A stretch of DNA of 64,000 bases from Candidatus Avelusimicrobium intestinale (GCA_902765225.1 CACWYV010000002.1:190697-254696); one strand, 5' to 3'. Shown: positions 16,971 to 26,903, numbered from the stretch's first letter. Made by a program: numbers and translations. Notes: generated by a model from the letters alone, not told the origin.

Positions 16971-19244
16971 ATGGCAACAAACATAAAAGGGAAAAAATTG
17001 GTCATCGTGGAGTCTCCTACGAAACAAAAGACCATTAGCAAAATTTTAGGCAGCGAATATATCGTGCGCAGTTCGTTTGGCCACGTGCGGGATTTACCTT
17101 CCAAAGATATAGGGGTGGATATTGAACACGATTTTACCCCCACCTATCAACCAGTGGACCGTGCCAAAAAAATGTTAAAAGAATTGACTGCTTTGGCTAA
17201 AGCCGCGCCGGAAATCTACCTCGCTACCGACCCTGACCGCGAAGGAGAAGCCATTGCCTGGCATTTGGTGGAACTTCTTAAGTTGCCGCAAGAACGCTAC
17301 CAACGCATCTACTTTCACGAGATTACTCCCTCGGCCATTAAAGAATCGTTCGCCCATGCGCGCAAAATTGACGATAATCTCGTCAATGCGCAACAGGCAC
17401 GGCGCATTTTAGACCGTATCGTCGGCTATAAATTATCTCCGCTTTTGTGGCGGAAAATTACTTCCGGCTTATCGGCCGGGCGGGTGCAATCGGTAGCGGT
17501 GCGGCTACTGGCCGAACGTGCCAAAGAAATTGCCGATTTCAAAGAACAGGAATATTGGACCATCGGTGCCCGGTTTGAAAAACCGCAAACGGCCCCCCAG
17601 TTTTGGGCCCGCCTCATCAAATGGCAAGATAAAAATGTAGAACAAACAACCACATATCATTTGTTTGCGGAAGATTACAAAGTCAAAAATACCGTCTTTG
17701 ATACCGAGGCTAAACTGGCCCCCGTATCGCAACTTTTGCGTCAAGGCCCTAACCGAGTAATCAAGGTAGAAAAGAAAGAGGTCAAACAAAAACCCAAACC
17801 TCCGTTTATTACCAGCTCCATGCAACAGGATGCTTACAACAAACTGGGGTTTTCTTCCCAAAAAACCATGATGACGGCCCAACACCTCTACGAAGGTATT
17901 GAAGTGGAAGGCCAAACCGTTGGTTTGATTACCTATATGCGTACAGACTCTTTCAATGTATCTAAGTTGTTACAAGAACAGACTAAAAAATTTATCGGTG
18001 AAAAATACGGATCGCAGTTTGTCCCGGCTAAACAACCCGTTTATAAAAGTAAGGTAATGGGTGCCCAAGAAGCCCACGAAGCCATCCATCCCACGGATGT
18101 TCGCCGTACTCCCCAGAACATGAAACCGTTTTTAACGGCGGACCAATATAAGTTGTACGAACTCATTTGGTTACGTTTTGTGGCCAGCCAAATGGCAGAT
18201 GCCGTTTTTAATACGGTAAGCATAGATATTTCCGCCGGAGAGGATAAATCTTGTCTTTTACGTGCCACCGGACGGACCGTCAAATTCCCGGGATACTTAT
18301 CTATTTACAAAGACCAGGAAGAAGAGGAAAATTCGGAAGAAAATACTTCCGCCCTGCTGCCTATTTTGGCGGAAGGAGACGTATTAAATTTAGTAGACAT
18401 CAGTACCAAGGCACATAAAACCACCCCGCCTCCGTGTTACAACGAAGCCAGTTTAATTAAAACGCTGGAAAAACACGGCATTGGACGGCCTTCCACGTAC
18501 GCTCCGACTATTAAAACAATTTTGGACCGCAAATACATCGCCCGACAACCCAAGACCAGTAAATTAGTCGCCACGGATTTGGGCATTACGGTTACGAACA
18601 GTCTAAAGGATTTCTTTAAAGAAATTATGGACCTGTCTTATACCGCCGGCGTAGAAGAAAAATTAGACCAAGTGGCCGAAGGCGCCCAACCGTGGGTCGC
18701 CCTACTGAGCGACTTTTACACCAACTTCAAACGTGAACTGGACGAAGCCGACAAAGGAATGCAACGTCCGGCCCCCCAGGAAACGGAAGAAAAATGTCCC
18801 ATCTGCGGTAAATTTATGCTCAAAAAACGCAGCCGTTTCGGTGAGTATCTGGTGTGCAGTGATAAGACGTGCAAAGGAAAGATTAACCTCTCCAGCTCCG
18901 GCGAAAAAGTAGCCCCACAACCCACTAACGAGGTCTGCGATAAATGCGGCGCTCCCATGGTCATACGCACAGGAAGACGCGGCAAATTTATGGCGTGTTC
19001 GGCTTATCCTAAATGCAAGAATACCTTTTCGGTAGATGAAGCCGGTAACAAAATAGCCGCCACCGGCCCTATTGTAACGGACCGTTTGTGCGAAAAATGC
19101 GGCAAACCGTTTGTATTACGCTCTTCCAAACGAGGCGAATTTTTGGGTTGTTCGGGTTACCCCAAATGCAAAACGATTGTAACCGTCACGCCGGAAGAAA
19201 TCGCCCAAATTAAAGCCGCACACGCAGCTAAGACAAAACAATAA
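16971..19244 (+). CDS. topA: DNA topoisomerase I
   Basis: Type IA topoisomerase that relaxes negative supercoils. The 757-residue protein has a TOPRIM domain (LVIVESPTKQKTI with the catalytic Glu; ATDPDREGEAIAWH acidic triad), the active-site Tyr in GLITYMRTDS, and three C-terminal Cys4 zinc modules (from about residue 605), each ending near YPKC or DKTC. AAGGAAGTGAATT is the ribosome site. It lies between dprA and xerC, the same neighbourhood as in Firmicutes. Confidence 0.96.
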   Translation: MATNIKGKKLVIVESPTKQKTISKILGSEYIVRSSFGHVRDLPSKDIGVDIEHDFTPTYQPVDRAKKMLKELTALAKAAPEIYLATDPDREGEAIAWHLVELLKLPQERYQRIYFHEITPSAIKESFAHARKIDDNLVNAQQARRILDRIVGYKLSPLLWRKITSGLSAGRVQSVAVRLLAERAKEIADFKEQEYWTIGARFEKPQTAPQFWARLIKWQDKNVEQTTTYHLFAEDYKVKNTVFDTEAKLAPVSQLLRQGPNRVIKVEKKEVKQKPKPPFITSSMQQDAYNKLGFSSQKTMMTAQHLYEGIEVEGQTVGLITYMRTDSFNVSKLLQEQTKKFIGEKYGSQFVPAKQPVYKSKVMGAQEAHEAIHPTDVRRTPQNMKPFLTADQYKLYELIWLRFVASQMADAVFNTVSIDISAGEDKSCLLRATGRTVKFPGYLSIYKDQEEEENSEENTSALLPILAEGDVLNLVDISTKAHKTTPPPCYNEASLIKTLEKHGIGRPSTYAPTIKTILDRKYIARQPKTSKLVATDLGITVTNSLKDFFKEIMDLSYTAGVEEKLDQVAEGAQPWVALLSDFYTNFKRELDEADKGMQRPAPQETEEKCPICGKFMLKKRSRFGEYLVCSDKTCKGKINLSSSGEKVAPQPTNEVCDKCGAPMVIRTGRRGKFMACSAYPKCKNTFSVDEAGNKIAATGPIVTDRLCEKCGKPFVLRSSKRGEFLGCSGYPKCKTIVTVTPEEIAQIKAAHAAKTKQ

Positions 19245-19260
19245 GTGAGGAGTTTCTACC

Positions 19261-20139
19261 GTGGACGAATGGGTTGACGCGTTTTTGTTGCAATTGCAAA
19301 ATAAAAATTTTTCCCCTTTAACCGTTAAAAGTTACCGGGAAGATTTGACGGAGTTTTTACATTTTTGCAATGCACGCGGCCAAAACAAATTGCGGAATTT
19401 CACCTCTTCCACGTTGCGTGCTTTTTTGGCCACCGTACAAACCCAGCGTAATCCGTCCCGTAATACGCTACTACGTAAAATTGCTTCTTTGCGCAGTTTT
19501 GCATCTTATTTGCTGGAACAAGGGGAACTCTTGCGCAATCCGTTTAAATTGCTCCCCGCGCCCAAACGTCAACGCATATTACCTAAGTTTTTGACCGTAC
19601 CGGAAACAGAAAAACTGTTAGAAACAGCCACGCATACGCGTATGGCTCCGCGGGACCGCGCGTTATTTGAACTCCTTTATTCCAGCGGACTGCGGCGCAG
19701 TGAAATTACCGGTCTTAAAATTCAGGATGTAGATTTTTTCAACGGCTTAGTAAAAGTATTCGGAAAAGGATCCAAAGAACGTTTTGTACCTGTTACCGAT
19801 GAGGCCCTGGCCGCTATCAAAGATTATTTGGCCTGCCGGCAAAACCCACAACCGCAAGACCCCCTCTTTTTAAACAGCCGGGGGAAGGCTTTGACGGGAG
19901 ACGGCTTGGCTTATATTTTCAAAAATACGGCTATTGCGGCCCACTTGGCACGCAAGGTAACCCCGCACAGTTTGCGCCACTCGTTTGCAACGCACCTACT
20001 TAACAACGGGTGCGACCTGCGCAGTTTGCAGGAAATGCTCGGGCATAAAAGTTTAGCTGCCACGCAAGTATATACGCATGTATCCGTAGAAAAACTGAAA
20101 AGTGTATATAAGCAAGCACATCCTAAATGTAAGGAGTAA
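19261..20139 (+). CDS. xerC: Tyrosine recombinase XerC
   Basis: Resolves chromosome dimers together with XerD. The 292-residue protein has an N-terminal SAM-like core-binding domain and the catalytic domain with Arg in SGLRRSE, Lys in GKGSKER, HSLRHSFATHLL, and GHKSLAATQVYTHVS carrying the nucleophilic Tyr. GTG start with GAGGAG ahead of it. Housekeeping status is inferred from its place after topA and from the absence of any mobile element; a second Xer protein lies at 58972-59865. Confidence 0.88.
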   Translation: MDEWVDAFLLQLQNKNFSPLTVKSYREDLTEFLHFCNARGQNKLRNFTSSTLRAFLATVQTQRNPSRNTLLRKIASLRSFASYLLEQGELLRNPFKLLPAPKRQRILPKFLTVPETEKLLETATHTRMAPRDRALFELLYSSGLRRSEITGLKIQDVDFFNGLVKVFGKGSKERFVPVTDEALAAIKDYLACRQNPQPQDPLFLNSRGKALTGDGLAYIFKNTAIAAHLARKVTPHSLRHSFATHLLNNGCDLRSLQEMLGHKSLAATQVYTHVSVEKLKSVYKQAHPKCKE

Positions 20140-20142
20140 GTT

Positions 20143-21102
20143 ATGATAGGCATCGGCATTGATATCGGCGGAACTTTTGTAAAATTTTTTGTGTTAAACG
20201 ACCGGGGCAATATCCTGCATACCGAAAAAATGGAAACCGATTACCAAAAAGGCGCAGACGGTTTTATTGAACAACTGAGTGATTTTATCAACCGCATGAA
20301 GATCCAACATACCGGTCAACCGATAGCGGTTTGCGTGGGAGCTCCCGGTGCGGTAGATAACCAAAACGGCGTCTTACGCTATAACCCGAATTTAAAATTC
20401 ACGGACGTCACCAATTGGCCTATCGCCCAACTGCTTTACGATAGAACCGGCATTTTGCCCCGGGTCGTGAACGACGCCACGCTGGCAGCGTGGGGGGTTT
20501 ACGAAACCGATTTACATCGGCAAGGCACCAACGTGCTGGTAGTCACATTAGGAACCGGGGTAGGCGGAGGGCTTATTCTCCAAAGGGAGTTGTATCAAGG
20601 CTCCAACGGTACCGCCGGAGAAATCGGCCATATGAAAATTGCTGACCCGCAAACCGGCCCGTTGTGCGGATGTGGTGCGCGCGGCTGTCTGGAAGCATTC
20701 GTAGGCAGTATCGGTCTAAAAAGGCGGGCGTTGCAAGCCGCGGCCGAAAACCCCGATTCGCTCTTAGCCCAGTTACTCCCGGCGGATGATAATTTTAAAA
20801 TAGAAATCGTTTTTCGCGCAGCGGAGCAAGGTTGCCCGGCAGCCTTACGCGTATGGGAAGATACCGGTTATTATTTGGGAATCGGTATTGCCAACGCCGT
20901 TTTAACCTTGGATTTGGATACGGTCGTCCTAACAGGCGGCGTCTCCGGAGCAGCCACCTATTTCATGCCTGCCTTAGAACGTGTCCTAAAGGCGCAAACT
21001 TTTAAAGTACCGTTTGAACGGTTAAAATTATTGATTTCCAAAAACCCGGATGTGGGAGGAGTAGGAGCTGCTTTGTATGCTATGCACGCTTCTTCCAAAT
21101 AA
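20143..21102 (+). CDS. ROK-family sugar kinase (glucokinase-like)
   Basis: Cytoplasmic ATP-dependent sugar kinase, 319 residues. Visible motifs are the ATP loop DIGGTFVKFF, NDATLAAWG with the catalytic Asp, GTGVGGGLI, GEIGHMKI and the zinc site CGCGARGCLEAF, all typical of ROK glucokinase, fructokinase and N-acetylglucosamine kinase. GGAGTAAGTT precedes the ATG; the gene begins 3 nt after xerC. Substrate cannot be fixed from sequence; glucose is most likely. No helix-turn-helix is fused, so it is an enzyme and not a ROK repressor. Confidence 0.9.
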   Translation: MIGIGIDIGGTFVKFFVLNDRGNILHTEKMETDYQKGADGFIEQLSDFINRMKIQHTGQPIAVCVGAPGAVDNQNGVLRYNPNLKFTDVTNWPIAQLLYDRTGILPRVVNDATLAAWGVYETDLHRQGTNVLVVTLGTGVGGGLILQRELYQGSNGTAGEIGHMKIADPQTGPLCGCGARGCLEAFVGSIGLKRRALQAAAENPDSLLAQLLPADDNFKIEIVFRAAEQGCPAALRVWEDTGYYLGIGIANAVLTLDLDTVVLTGGVSGAATYFMPALERVLKAQTFKVPFERLKLLISKNPDVGGVGAALYAMHASSK

Positions 21103-21110
21103 CGATAGTT

Positions 21111-23306
21111 ATGTCTAAATTACGCGCAACGGTATTATTTATACTTCTGGCAACAACAACCCCCTTAAATGCGGCCGAACGGACTTTGCCACCTCCGGCG
21201 GAAACGGGCTTTGTCTATTTCACCGCAGACAACGCTATAGTTGAACCGCAAGAAGAAAAAGTAAACCTGACCGGGCACGTAACCGTTATTCAAAAAACCA
21301 GTGACGGGAAAACCCGTACCTTAACCGGTGAAAATATTACATACGACCAAAAAAATACAACCGTCTCCTCTGTGGGAGCCGTGACCCTCACGGACGGACA
21401 AGGCGGCGTTATGCACGGGAACAACGTTTCGGTTAACTACACTACGCACGATTTTAAAGCCGATACTTTATCTACGCAATATCCCCCCTTGCGGGTATTG
21501 CGCGCCAAAGAGATCTCCGCCAAGCACGGCAAATACCGCTTGCGCAAAGCGGAAGTTACTTGCTGTGATTGTGAAGATCCCCATTACACGCTTTCGGTAG
21601 GGAAGTTAACACTTTCCCCGCAAAAGCGCGTTTTTGGTACAAACGCTATTTTACGCTTGGACGGCGTGCCGGTGCTATATCTTCCGGTATTTTGGCGATC
21701 GCTCGATTCCCAAAAACCGTGGACAACGTATGTAGATTTCACACAAAGCAATAAAGTAGGGTTTGGGGTATTAACTTCTACCGTCTTTAAACCGATATTC
21801 GGCCTACGCCCCGTCTTGAATGCGGATTACTATACCAAATCCGGCATTGGATTAGGAGCCGGCCTAAAAGCTATTACTTCCCCCACCTTACGCGGCAGTG
21901 CCGAATATTACTACATCAACGATCACGCCGCCGACAAACTGAAACTGGCCGATACCAAACGTTGGGGCTTGCAGGGCGGATACTGGTGGGAAATTTACGA
22001 TTCTTCCAACCATTTTTCCAACGAAACCGGATCTCTGTATCAAGCGCAGACAGAGTTTCGCAAAGTGTCCGACCCGTATTTTAACGACTCGTTCTTCCGC
22101 AGCAATCCGTATATTTTTATGCCGGACCAAGAAACGAACGTTTCCGTTTCCCGCCAGACCCGCCGTTCCACGCTGCGCGTGAGTTACCAGGAAAAAGAAA
22201 TTTTTGCTTGGAACAAAAAAGAATTTATGGCCGCAAAACGCACACTGCCGGAAATTAAATATTTAGTGTTACCTTCTAACGACCCGTTACTTAAATTCTC
22301 TCACCGTTTTGAGACCGATTTCAATAATACCTCGTCTTTGGTATACCAGAGCGACCGCCCCTATGAAGAAGGTCCTTATAAGCGCCAGGCCCACGCCCGT
22401 TGGACGACGGAAAAATCTTTTCGTTTGGGCCGGCGGCTGACCTTTATGCCCAGTGCATTCTATGACCAATCCGTTACCTTTGCAGATGATGCCCACCAAG
22501 ATAAAGACGCTTGGGTAGGACGTTTGGGTACGGATGCTAATTTGCAAACCCGTTCCGTACTCGGCACCACCAATTTCGGCCATCAATTTACTAAACGCCT
22601 TTCCACCAATACGCTCCATTCCGATCATCTTTCCCCGGATAAGGGCTTGGAACGCAACCGCCTATACGTTAATCACTATTACCGTCCGACGCTAAAAACC
22701 CACATCCGTTTGGGAGCCGGATTTAATTTATCCGACTATGCGTACGACATACACACCGGACTGGGACATGAAATTACGTGGGATCATTTGAAAGAGCGGG
22801 TGGAACCCTTTTTGATAGAATGGGGATACCACAATACAGACGGAACTGTCAATTTCCTCTTGCAAGACCGGTACGATTTAACGACTAAAAATATTTATTT
22901 TCTTGCCCAATCTAATTTCAAAATTAAAGGTCAGTTACTGGGATTGGGATTCAATAACTTTGCCGATTATACCGACCCCAGTTCCCACTACCAAACCAAT
23001 GCCGACCGCTACACCGTTACCACCACTTGGGGACTCCGCCCCCATAGTAACAAATGGAAAATTGATTTAGGTATAGACGCTTCCTTTTTCCGCGGCCACA
23101 CGGTTAGTTTTAACAAAATGGTGCGTGTGGTGCGGGAATTCCACGATGCCTGGTTGGATTTCACGTTGCGCCACCGCAACCAAAATTTTTCGGCTGCGCT
23201 ACGGTTTAATATCCGTTGCGGTAAACCGGCCCCCCGTACGGCAGAATACCAACAAGAGGATACCTATATCTATCCTTGGTATCAGCCCGGCGGATTTAGA
23301 AATTAG
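21111..23306 (+). CDS. lptD: LPS-assembly protein LptD (OstA)
   Basis: Outer-membrane barrel that inserts lipopolysaccharide, 731 residues. A signal peptide (1-21, ending LNAA) leads to an N-terminal OstA/LptA-like jellyroll region (about 35-150: GENITYDQKNTTVSSVGAV, MHGNNVSVNY). About 165-190 matches the typical segment VPVLYLPVFW at the barrel junction, and the rest is aromatic-rich beta-barrel. Cys-Cys-Asp-Cys near residue 150 may form the disulfides that guide barrel assembly. No LptE gene is adjacent. Confidence 0.85.
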   Translation: MSKLRATVLFILLATTTPLNAAERTLPPPAETGFVYFTADNAIVEPQEEKVNLTGHVTVIQKTSDGKTRTLTGENITYDQKNTTVSSVGAVTLTDGQGGVMHGNNVSVNYTTHDFKADTLSTQYPPLRVLRAKEISAKHGKYRLRKAEVTCCDCEDPHYTLSVGKLTLSPQKRVFGTNAILRLDGVPVLYLPVFWRSLDSQKPWTTYVDFTQSNKVGFGVLTSTVFKPIFGLRPVLNADYYTKSGIGLGAGLKAITSPTLRGSAEYYYINDHAADKLKLADTKRWGLQGGYWWEIYDSSNHFSNETGSLYQAQTEFRKVSDPYFNDSFFRSNPYIFMPDQETNVSVSRQTRRSTLRVSYQEKEIFAWNKKEFMAAKRTLPEIKYLVLPSNDPLLKFSHRFETDFNNTSSLVYQSDRPYEEGPYKRQAHARWTTEKSFRLGRRLTFMPSAFYDQSVTFADDAHQDKDAWVGRLGTDANLQTRSVLGTTNFGHQFTKRLSTNTLHSDHLSPDKGLERNRLYVNHYYRPTLKTHIRLGAGFNLSDYAYDIHTGLGHEITWDHLKERVEPFLIEWGYHNTDGTVNFLLQDRYDLTTKNIYFLAQSNFKIKGQLLGLGFNNFADYTDPSSHYQTNADRYTVTTTWGLRPHSNKWKIDLGIDASFFRGHTVSFNKMVRVVREFHDAWLDFTLRHRNQNFSAALRFNIRCGKPAPRTAEYQQEDTYIYPWYQPGGFRN

Positions 23307-23315
23307 GAGTCAAAT

Positions 23316-23885
23316 ATGGTTCGTCCCCTCATGTTACACAGGCAAGGATGGATAGAAGTCATTTGCGGGTGTATGTTTTCAGGCAAGACGGAAGAACTCA
23401 TCCGCCGCGTACGCACGGCCTTGATTGCCAAGCAAAAGGTCCAACTGTTTAATTCCAAAATAGATACCCGCTACGGGCTGGACAGTATTACCAGCCACAA
23501 CCAAACGAAGGTGGCGGCGTTGTGCGTCAAATCGTCCGGTGAAATTTTACCGCTGGTGGAAAAAGATACACAAGTGGTAGCCATTGACGAGATTAACTTT
23601 TTTGACAAAGGCATTGTGGACGTATGTACCACATTGGCCAATAACGGTAAACGCGTGATTGTGGCAGGGCTGGATTTAGACTACCGCGCCGAACCGTTTG
23701 AAGTCACCGCCGCTTTACTGGCCAAGGCAGAATATATTACCAAAAACCAAGCCGTATGTACCCGTTGCGGCAACCCGGCCAGTTTTACCCAACGCATCAG
23801 CAAAGACAAAAAGCGTATCGTGGTAGGCACCACGGATGCCTACCAAGCCCGTTGCCGCCGTTGTTTTAAAAAACCGCGTACCTAA
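23316..23885 (+). CDS. tdk: Thymidine kinase (type II)
   Basis: Salvages thymidine to dTMP. The 189-residue protein has the P-loop GCMFSGKTEELIRR, IDEINFF (Walker B with the catalytic Glu), a lasso region and four zinc cysteines in CTRCG and CRRC. AGGAG before the ATG at 23316 fixes the start. It is the last gene of the run before a separate promoter. Confidence 0.94.
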   Translation: MVRPLMLHRQGWIEVICGCMFSGKTEELIRRVRTALIAKQKVQLFNSKIDTRYGLDSITSHNQTKVAALCVKSSGEILPLVEKDTQVVAIDEINFFDKGIVDVCTTLANNGKRVIVAGLDLDYRAEPFEVTAALLAKAEYITKNQAVCTRCGNPASFTQRISKDKKRIVVGTTDAYQARCRRCFKKPRT

Positions 23886-23890
23886 ACCGC

Positions 23891-23919
23891 TTGCTTGGTA
23901 TTCGGTAATAAAGTAGAAT
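23891..23919 (+). promoter_or_regulatory. Promoter of the RDD gene pair
   Basis: TTGCTT (23891-23896), 17-nt spacer, TAGAAT (23914-23919). It is followed by ACAGGAG and the ATG at 23946, so the RDD pair probably has its own promoter besides read-through from tdk. Confidence 0.55.
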
Positions 23920-23945
23920 AAGGAAAATAATTAACAGGAGAATAT

Positions 23946-24644
23946 ATGCATAACAAAATTTACCCTTATGCCGGATTTTGGAAGCGCGTAGCCGCGGCTT
24001 TAATAGATGGTCTTATTGTGGCTGTTCCCAATTTAATTGTAATGGTGTTGATAATGGTTTTGCTAATCTCCCAGGTCGCCCAGGGACTTTCTCTGGCAGA
24101 CCCGGCAGCATTCGCACGGCTCCAACTGATTTGGCTATTGATGTTCCTAAGCACCACTGCGATTTATTGGCTCTATTTTGCGTGTATGGAAAGTGGTCCC
24201 CGGCAAGCCACTTGGGGCAAACGCGCGCTGGGAATTAAAGTGGTCGGTGCGGATGGCAATCGCATTAGTTTTGCCCGGGCTACCGGTCGCCGTTTTGCTT
24301 CTTATATTTCCAACTTCTCTCTTTATTTTGGTTTTTACATGGCTGGGTTTACCCAAAAACGCCAAGCCTTGCACGATTTAATGGCCGATACATACGTCGT
24401 AGAAAAAGAGTACCAACCTACAGAACCGCTACCGGCTCTTCCCTTTAGCAAAGGCGGTTGTATTACCGGCGTTTTGGTGGCAGTCAGCCCGTTTATATTG
24501 TGGTTTTTGATGATGTTGGTTGCGATTGGATTAATCGCAACCGGTTCCCTACAACCAACCGCCCGGCCACCGCAAACTGTTCAAACGTCCAACGGGGCAA
24601 CAACCCAACCTAATTTGTTAACAAATCAAGTAGAAAAGGAGTAA
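23946..24644 (+). CDS. RDD-family membrane protein (first of tandem pair)
   Basis: A 232-residue inner-membrane protein. It opens with YPYAGFWKRVAAALIDGLI, the RDD signature with conserved Arg and Asp in the first helix, and has about four membrane helices (about 20-45, 65-85, 120-145 and 180-205) and a Gln/Thr-rich cytoplasmic or periplasmic tail. RDD proteins are linked with ion (Na+/H+) transport in some bacteria; the function here is unknown. The next gene is a clear paralogue starting 2 nt later. Confidence 0.82.
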   Translation: MHNKIYPYAGFWKRVAAALIDGLIVAVPNLIVMVLIMVLLISQVAQGLSLADPAAFARLQLIWLLMFLSTTAIYWLYFACMESGPRQATWGKRALGIKVVGADGNRISFARATGRRFASYISNFSLYFGFYMAGFTQKRQALHDLMADTYVVEKEYQPTEPLPALPFSKGGCITGVLVAVSPFILWFLMMLVAIGLIATGSLQPTARPPQTVQTSNGATTQPNLLTNQVEKE

Positions 24645-24646
24645 TT

Positions 24647-25336
24647 ATGAAAAATATTTATCCGTATGCCGGATTTTGGAAACGCGTAGGCGCGGCAGTC
24701 ATAGACAGTATAATACTTTCGATAGTAGGACAAATCGGGAACCAGTTTTTGGCTCTGTTCTTCACAATACCACAACCGACGCCGCAAATGTCCCCCTTGC
24801 AATTTCTATCCGAATACTGGCCGTTTTATGTTCTGCTCATGGGTTTTGGGATAATAGTCAGTATTCTTTATTTTGCCATCATGGAAAGCAGTTCCCTTCA
24901 GGCCACCGTAGGGAAAATGGCCTTGCAAATCAAAGTAGTGGACTACAACGGTCAACGTCTTTCTTTCTGGCACGCTTTTGGCCGCCGGATGGCCAAAATT
25001 TTGACCGGTTGGACATTTTATATCGGATATATCATGGCCGGGGCTACCCGAAAAAAACAAGCCCTGCACGATAAAATCGCTCATACATATGTGGTAGTAA
25101 AAGATTTCCAACCGGGGGCGGAACTGCCGGAAGTGGAACCGCGCTGGGGCGTATTTTGGAGCGTTACCGGGATACTGGCTTTATTCTGGGTGCTTCTTGT
25201 AATGTCTTTTGTGGCATTATTCGCTGTAGCAAGCCGGGCAATACAAGCCTCCCAGCAAACACAAGTACAACAACAAGGCGCGACACCTACGCCTGTGTTC
25301 CCGGGTGATGTACCTAACCCGATGAATGGGAATTAA
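24647..25336 (+). CDS. RDD-family membrane protein (second of tandem pair)
   Basis: A 229-residue paralogue of the preceding protein with the same opening (YPYAGFWKRVGAAVIDSII), the same QATVGK(M/R)AL segment and KKQALHDK. The tails differ in sequence but are both rich in Gln, Thr and Pro. The tandem arrangement, with a 2-nt gap, points to gene duplication and perhaps a heteromer. GGAGTAATT at the end of the first gene is its ribosome site. A strong terminator follows. Confidence 0.82.
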   Translation: MKNIYPYAGFWKRVGAAVIDSIILSIVGQIGNQFLALFFTIPQPTPQMSPLQFLSEYWPFYVLLMGFGIIVSILYFAIMESSSLQATVGKMALQIKVVDYNGQRLSFWHAFGRRMAKILTGWTFYIGYIMAGATRKKQALHDKIAHTYVVVKDFQPGAELPEVEPRWGVFWSVTGILALFWVLLVMSFVALFAVASRAIQASQQTQVQQQGATPTPVFPGDVPNPMNGN

Positions 25337-25371
25337 CCTTCCGTTCGGAATTTACACAACCTAAAAACTAA

Positions 25372-25395
25372 CCCCCGGCTCCGCCGGGGGTTTTT
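25372..25395. terminator. Bidirectional rho-independent terminator
   Basis: CCCCCGGC and GCCGGGGG form an 8-bp stem around TCC, followed by TTTTT on the plus strand and a T-rich stretch on the minus strand. It lies between the convergent RDD and gatB genes and can serve both. Confidence 0.85.
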
Positions 25396-25423
25396 AAATA
25401 CAACCGGATGATTTTCTCTGCCC

Positions 25424-26869
25424 TTATCCCAACAACTTCGTCAGGATTTGGCTAATGGCACGGGGGTTGGCTTTACCTTTACTCATCTTCATCACCCCGC
25501 CGACAAGCGCCCCGATAGCGGCCTTGTTGCCTTTTTGGTAATCGGCCACCGCTTTGGGATTAGCGGCCATCGCTTCTTTGGCCCACTGTTCCAATTGGCC
25601 TTCATCACTGACTTGCACCATACCGCGTTGGGCAATAATATCGGCTGCTTTACCGCCGTGTGCATAAATTTCATCAAATACTTCCCGTGCTTGTTTGCGG
25701 TTGATTTGTCCGTTTTCCGCAAAGGTCAGCAGTTCTGCCAATTGCGCGGCGGAAATGGGAGAGTTTTCTATTTCCTTCTTCTCCGCGTGGAGCATACCCA
25801 ACAAATCCGTTTGAATCCAGTTGGAAGCCGTTTTGAGCGACACCTTTCCCCCGCGTGTAACTTCTTCAAAATAATCCGCAATTTCGCGCGAACTGGTCAG
25901 CACCCCGGCATCATAGGCAGACAATCCTGCCTTGATAAACCGAGCTTCCTTGCTAGATGGCATTTCCGGCATAGCAGCTTTTACTTTTGCCAACCAATCA
26001 TTGGCCAGTACAACCGGAGGTAAATCCGGCTCCGGGCAATAGCGGTAATCCAAGGCATCCTCTTTGGAACGCATCGGGCGGGACACCCCCTCCACTTTAT
26101 CCCATAACCGCGTTTCCTGCTTAACGGTACCGCCTGCGTTTAAAATCTCCGTTTGCCGGTTGATTTCATAAACCAGGGCATCCTTCACCGCTTTGAACGA
26201 ATTAAGATTTTTCAGCTCCGTACGCGTACCGAATTTTTCCTGTCCCATGGGACGGAGCGACACGTTCACGTCCACGCGCAGTTCGCCTTTTTCCATATCA
26301 CAGTTAGATGCACCCACCCAACGCATGAGCCGTTTGATTTCGGTCAAATAGGCGTACGCCTCATCCGGCGAGCGCAAATCCGGCATGGAAACAATTTCCA
26401 ACAACGGACTTCCGGAACGGTTATAATCCACCAGAGAATGATCGGCCAAGTGGGTAGATTTGGCCGCATCTTCTTCCAAATGTGCGTGGTGAATACCGAT
26501 TTTTTTCTTCTGTAAATGATCCTTGGGACCGAAGGTAATTTCCACATACCCCGCCCCGTTAATCGGTTCGTCGTATTGGGTAATTTGGTATCCTTTGGGC
26601 AAATCCGGGTAGAAATAATGTTTCCGCGAAAATGAAGAACGCGCGTTGGTTTGACAGTTTAAACTTAATCCGGCGCGTACCGCCAATTCCAAGGCTCCCT
26701 CCGTCAATACCGGCAGGACTCCCGGGTGGCCCATACAAACCGGGCAAACGGCGGTGTTGGGCCGAGTGTCGTCCCCCACCCCGTTGGGGCATGCACAAAA
26801 CAATTTTGTTTTGCTAGCCAATTGGACGTGGATTTCCAGTCCGATAACAGGTTCCCATGAAATAGTCAC
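25424..26869 (-). CDS. gatB: Asp-tRNA(Asn)/Glu-tRNA(Gln) amidotransferase subunit B
   Basis: 481 residues, the full family length. The kinase-like catalytic domain begins WEPVIGLEIHVQL and carries the zinc site LFCACPNG plus VCPVCMG, with the YFYPDLPKGYQITQYD motif. The C-terminal YqeY-like helical domain covers about 330-480. It amidates misacylated Glu-tRNA(Gln) or Asp-tRNA(Asn). GatA and GatC are not in this window. GTG start with GGAGAG 7 nt ahead. Confidence 0.95.
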   Translation of the reverse strand: MTISWEPVIGLEIHVQLASKTKLFCACPNGVGDDTRPNTAVCPVCMGHPGVLPVLTEGALELAVRAGLSLNCQTNARSSFSRKHYFYPDLPKGYQITQYDEPINGAGYVEITFGPKDHLQKKKIGIHHAHLEEDAAKSTHLADHSLVDYNRSGSPLLEIVSMPDLRSPDEAYAYLTEIKRLMRWVGASNCDMEKGELRVDVNVSLRPMGQEKFGTRTELKNLNSFKAVKDALVYEINRQTEILNAGGTVKQETRLWDKVEGVSRPMRSKEDALDYRYCPEPDLPPVVLANDWLAKVKAAMPEMPSSKEARFIKAGLSAYDAGVLTSSREIADYFEEVTRGGKVSLKTASNWIQTDLLGMLHAEKKEIENSPISAAQLAELLTFAENGQINRKQAREVFDEIYAHGGKAADIIAQRGMVQVSDEGQLEQWAKEAMAANPKAVADYQKGNKAAIGALVGGVMKMSKGKANPRAISQILTKLLG

Positions 26870-26890
26870 AATAAAACTCTCCTAAATTAT

Positions 26891-26896
26891 TATAAT
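26891..26896 (+). promoter_or_regulatory. -10 box of MurJ-like gene, leaderless arrangement
   Basis: A perfect TATAAT ends 7 nt before the ATG at 26904 and no ribosome site is present. No clear -35 element is visible. Confidence 0.45.
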
Positions 26897-26903
26897 ACTA
26901 AAT

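Noticed and set aside
19261-20139. Phage or integron integrase
   Set aside because: It lies between topA and a sugar kinase gene in a housekeeping run, with no attachment repeats, cassette sites or phage genes. The second Xer gene is also in a housekeeping setting.
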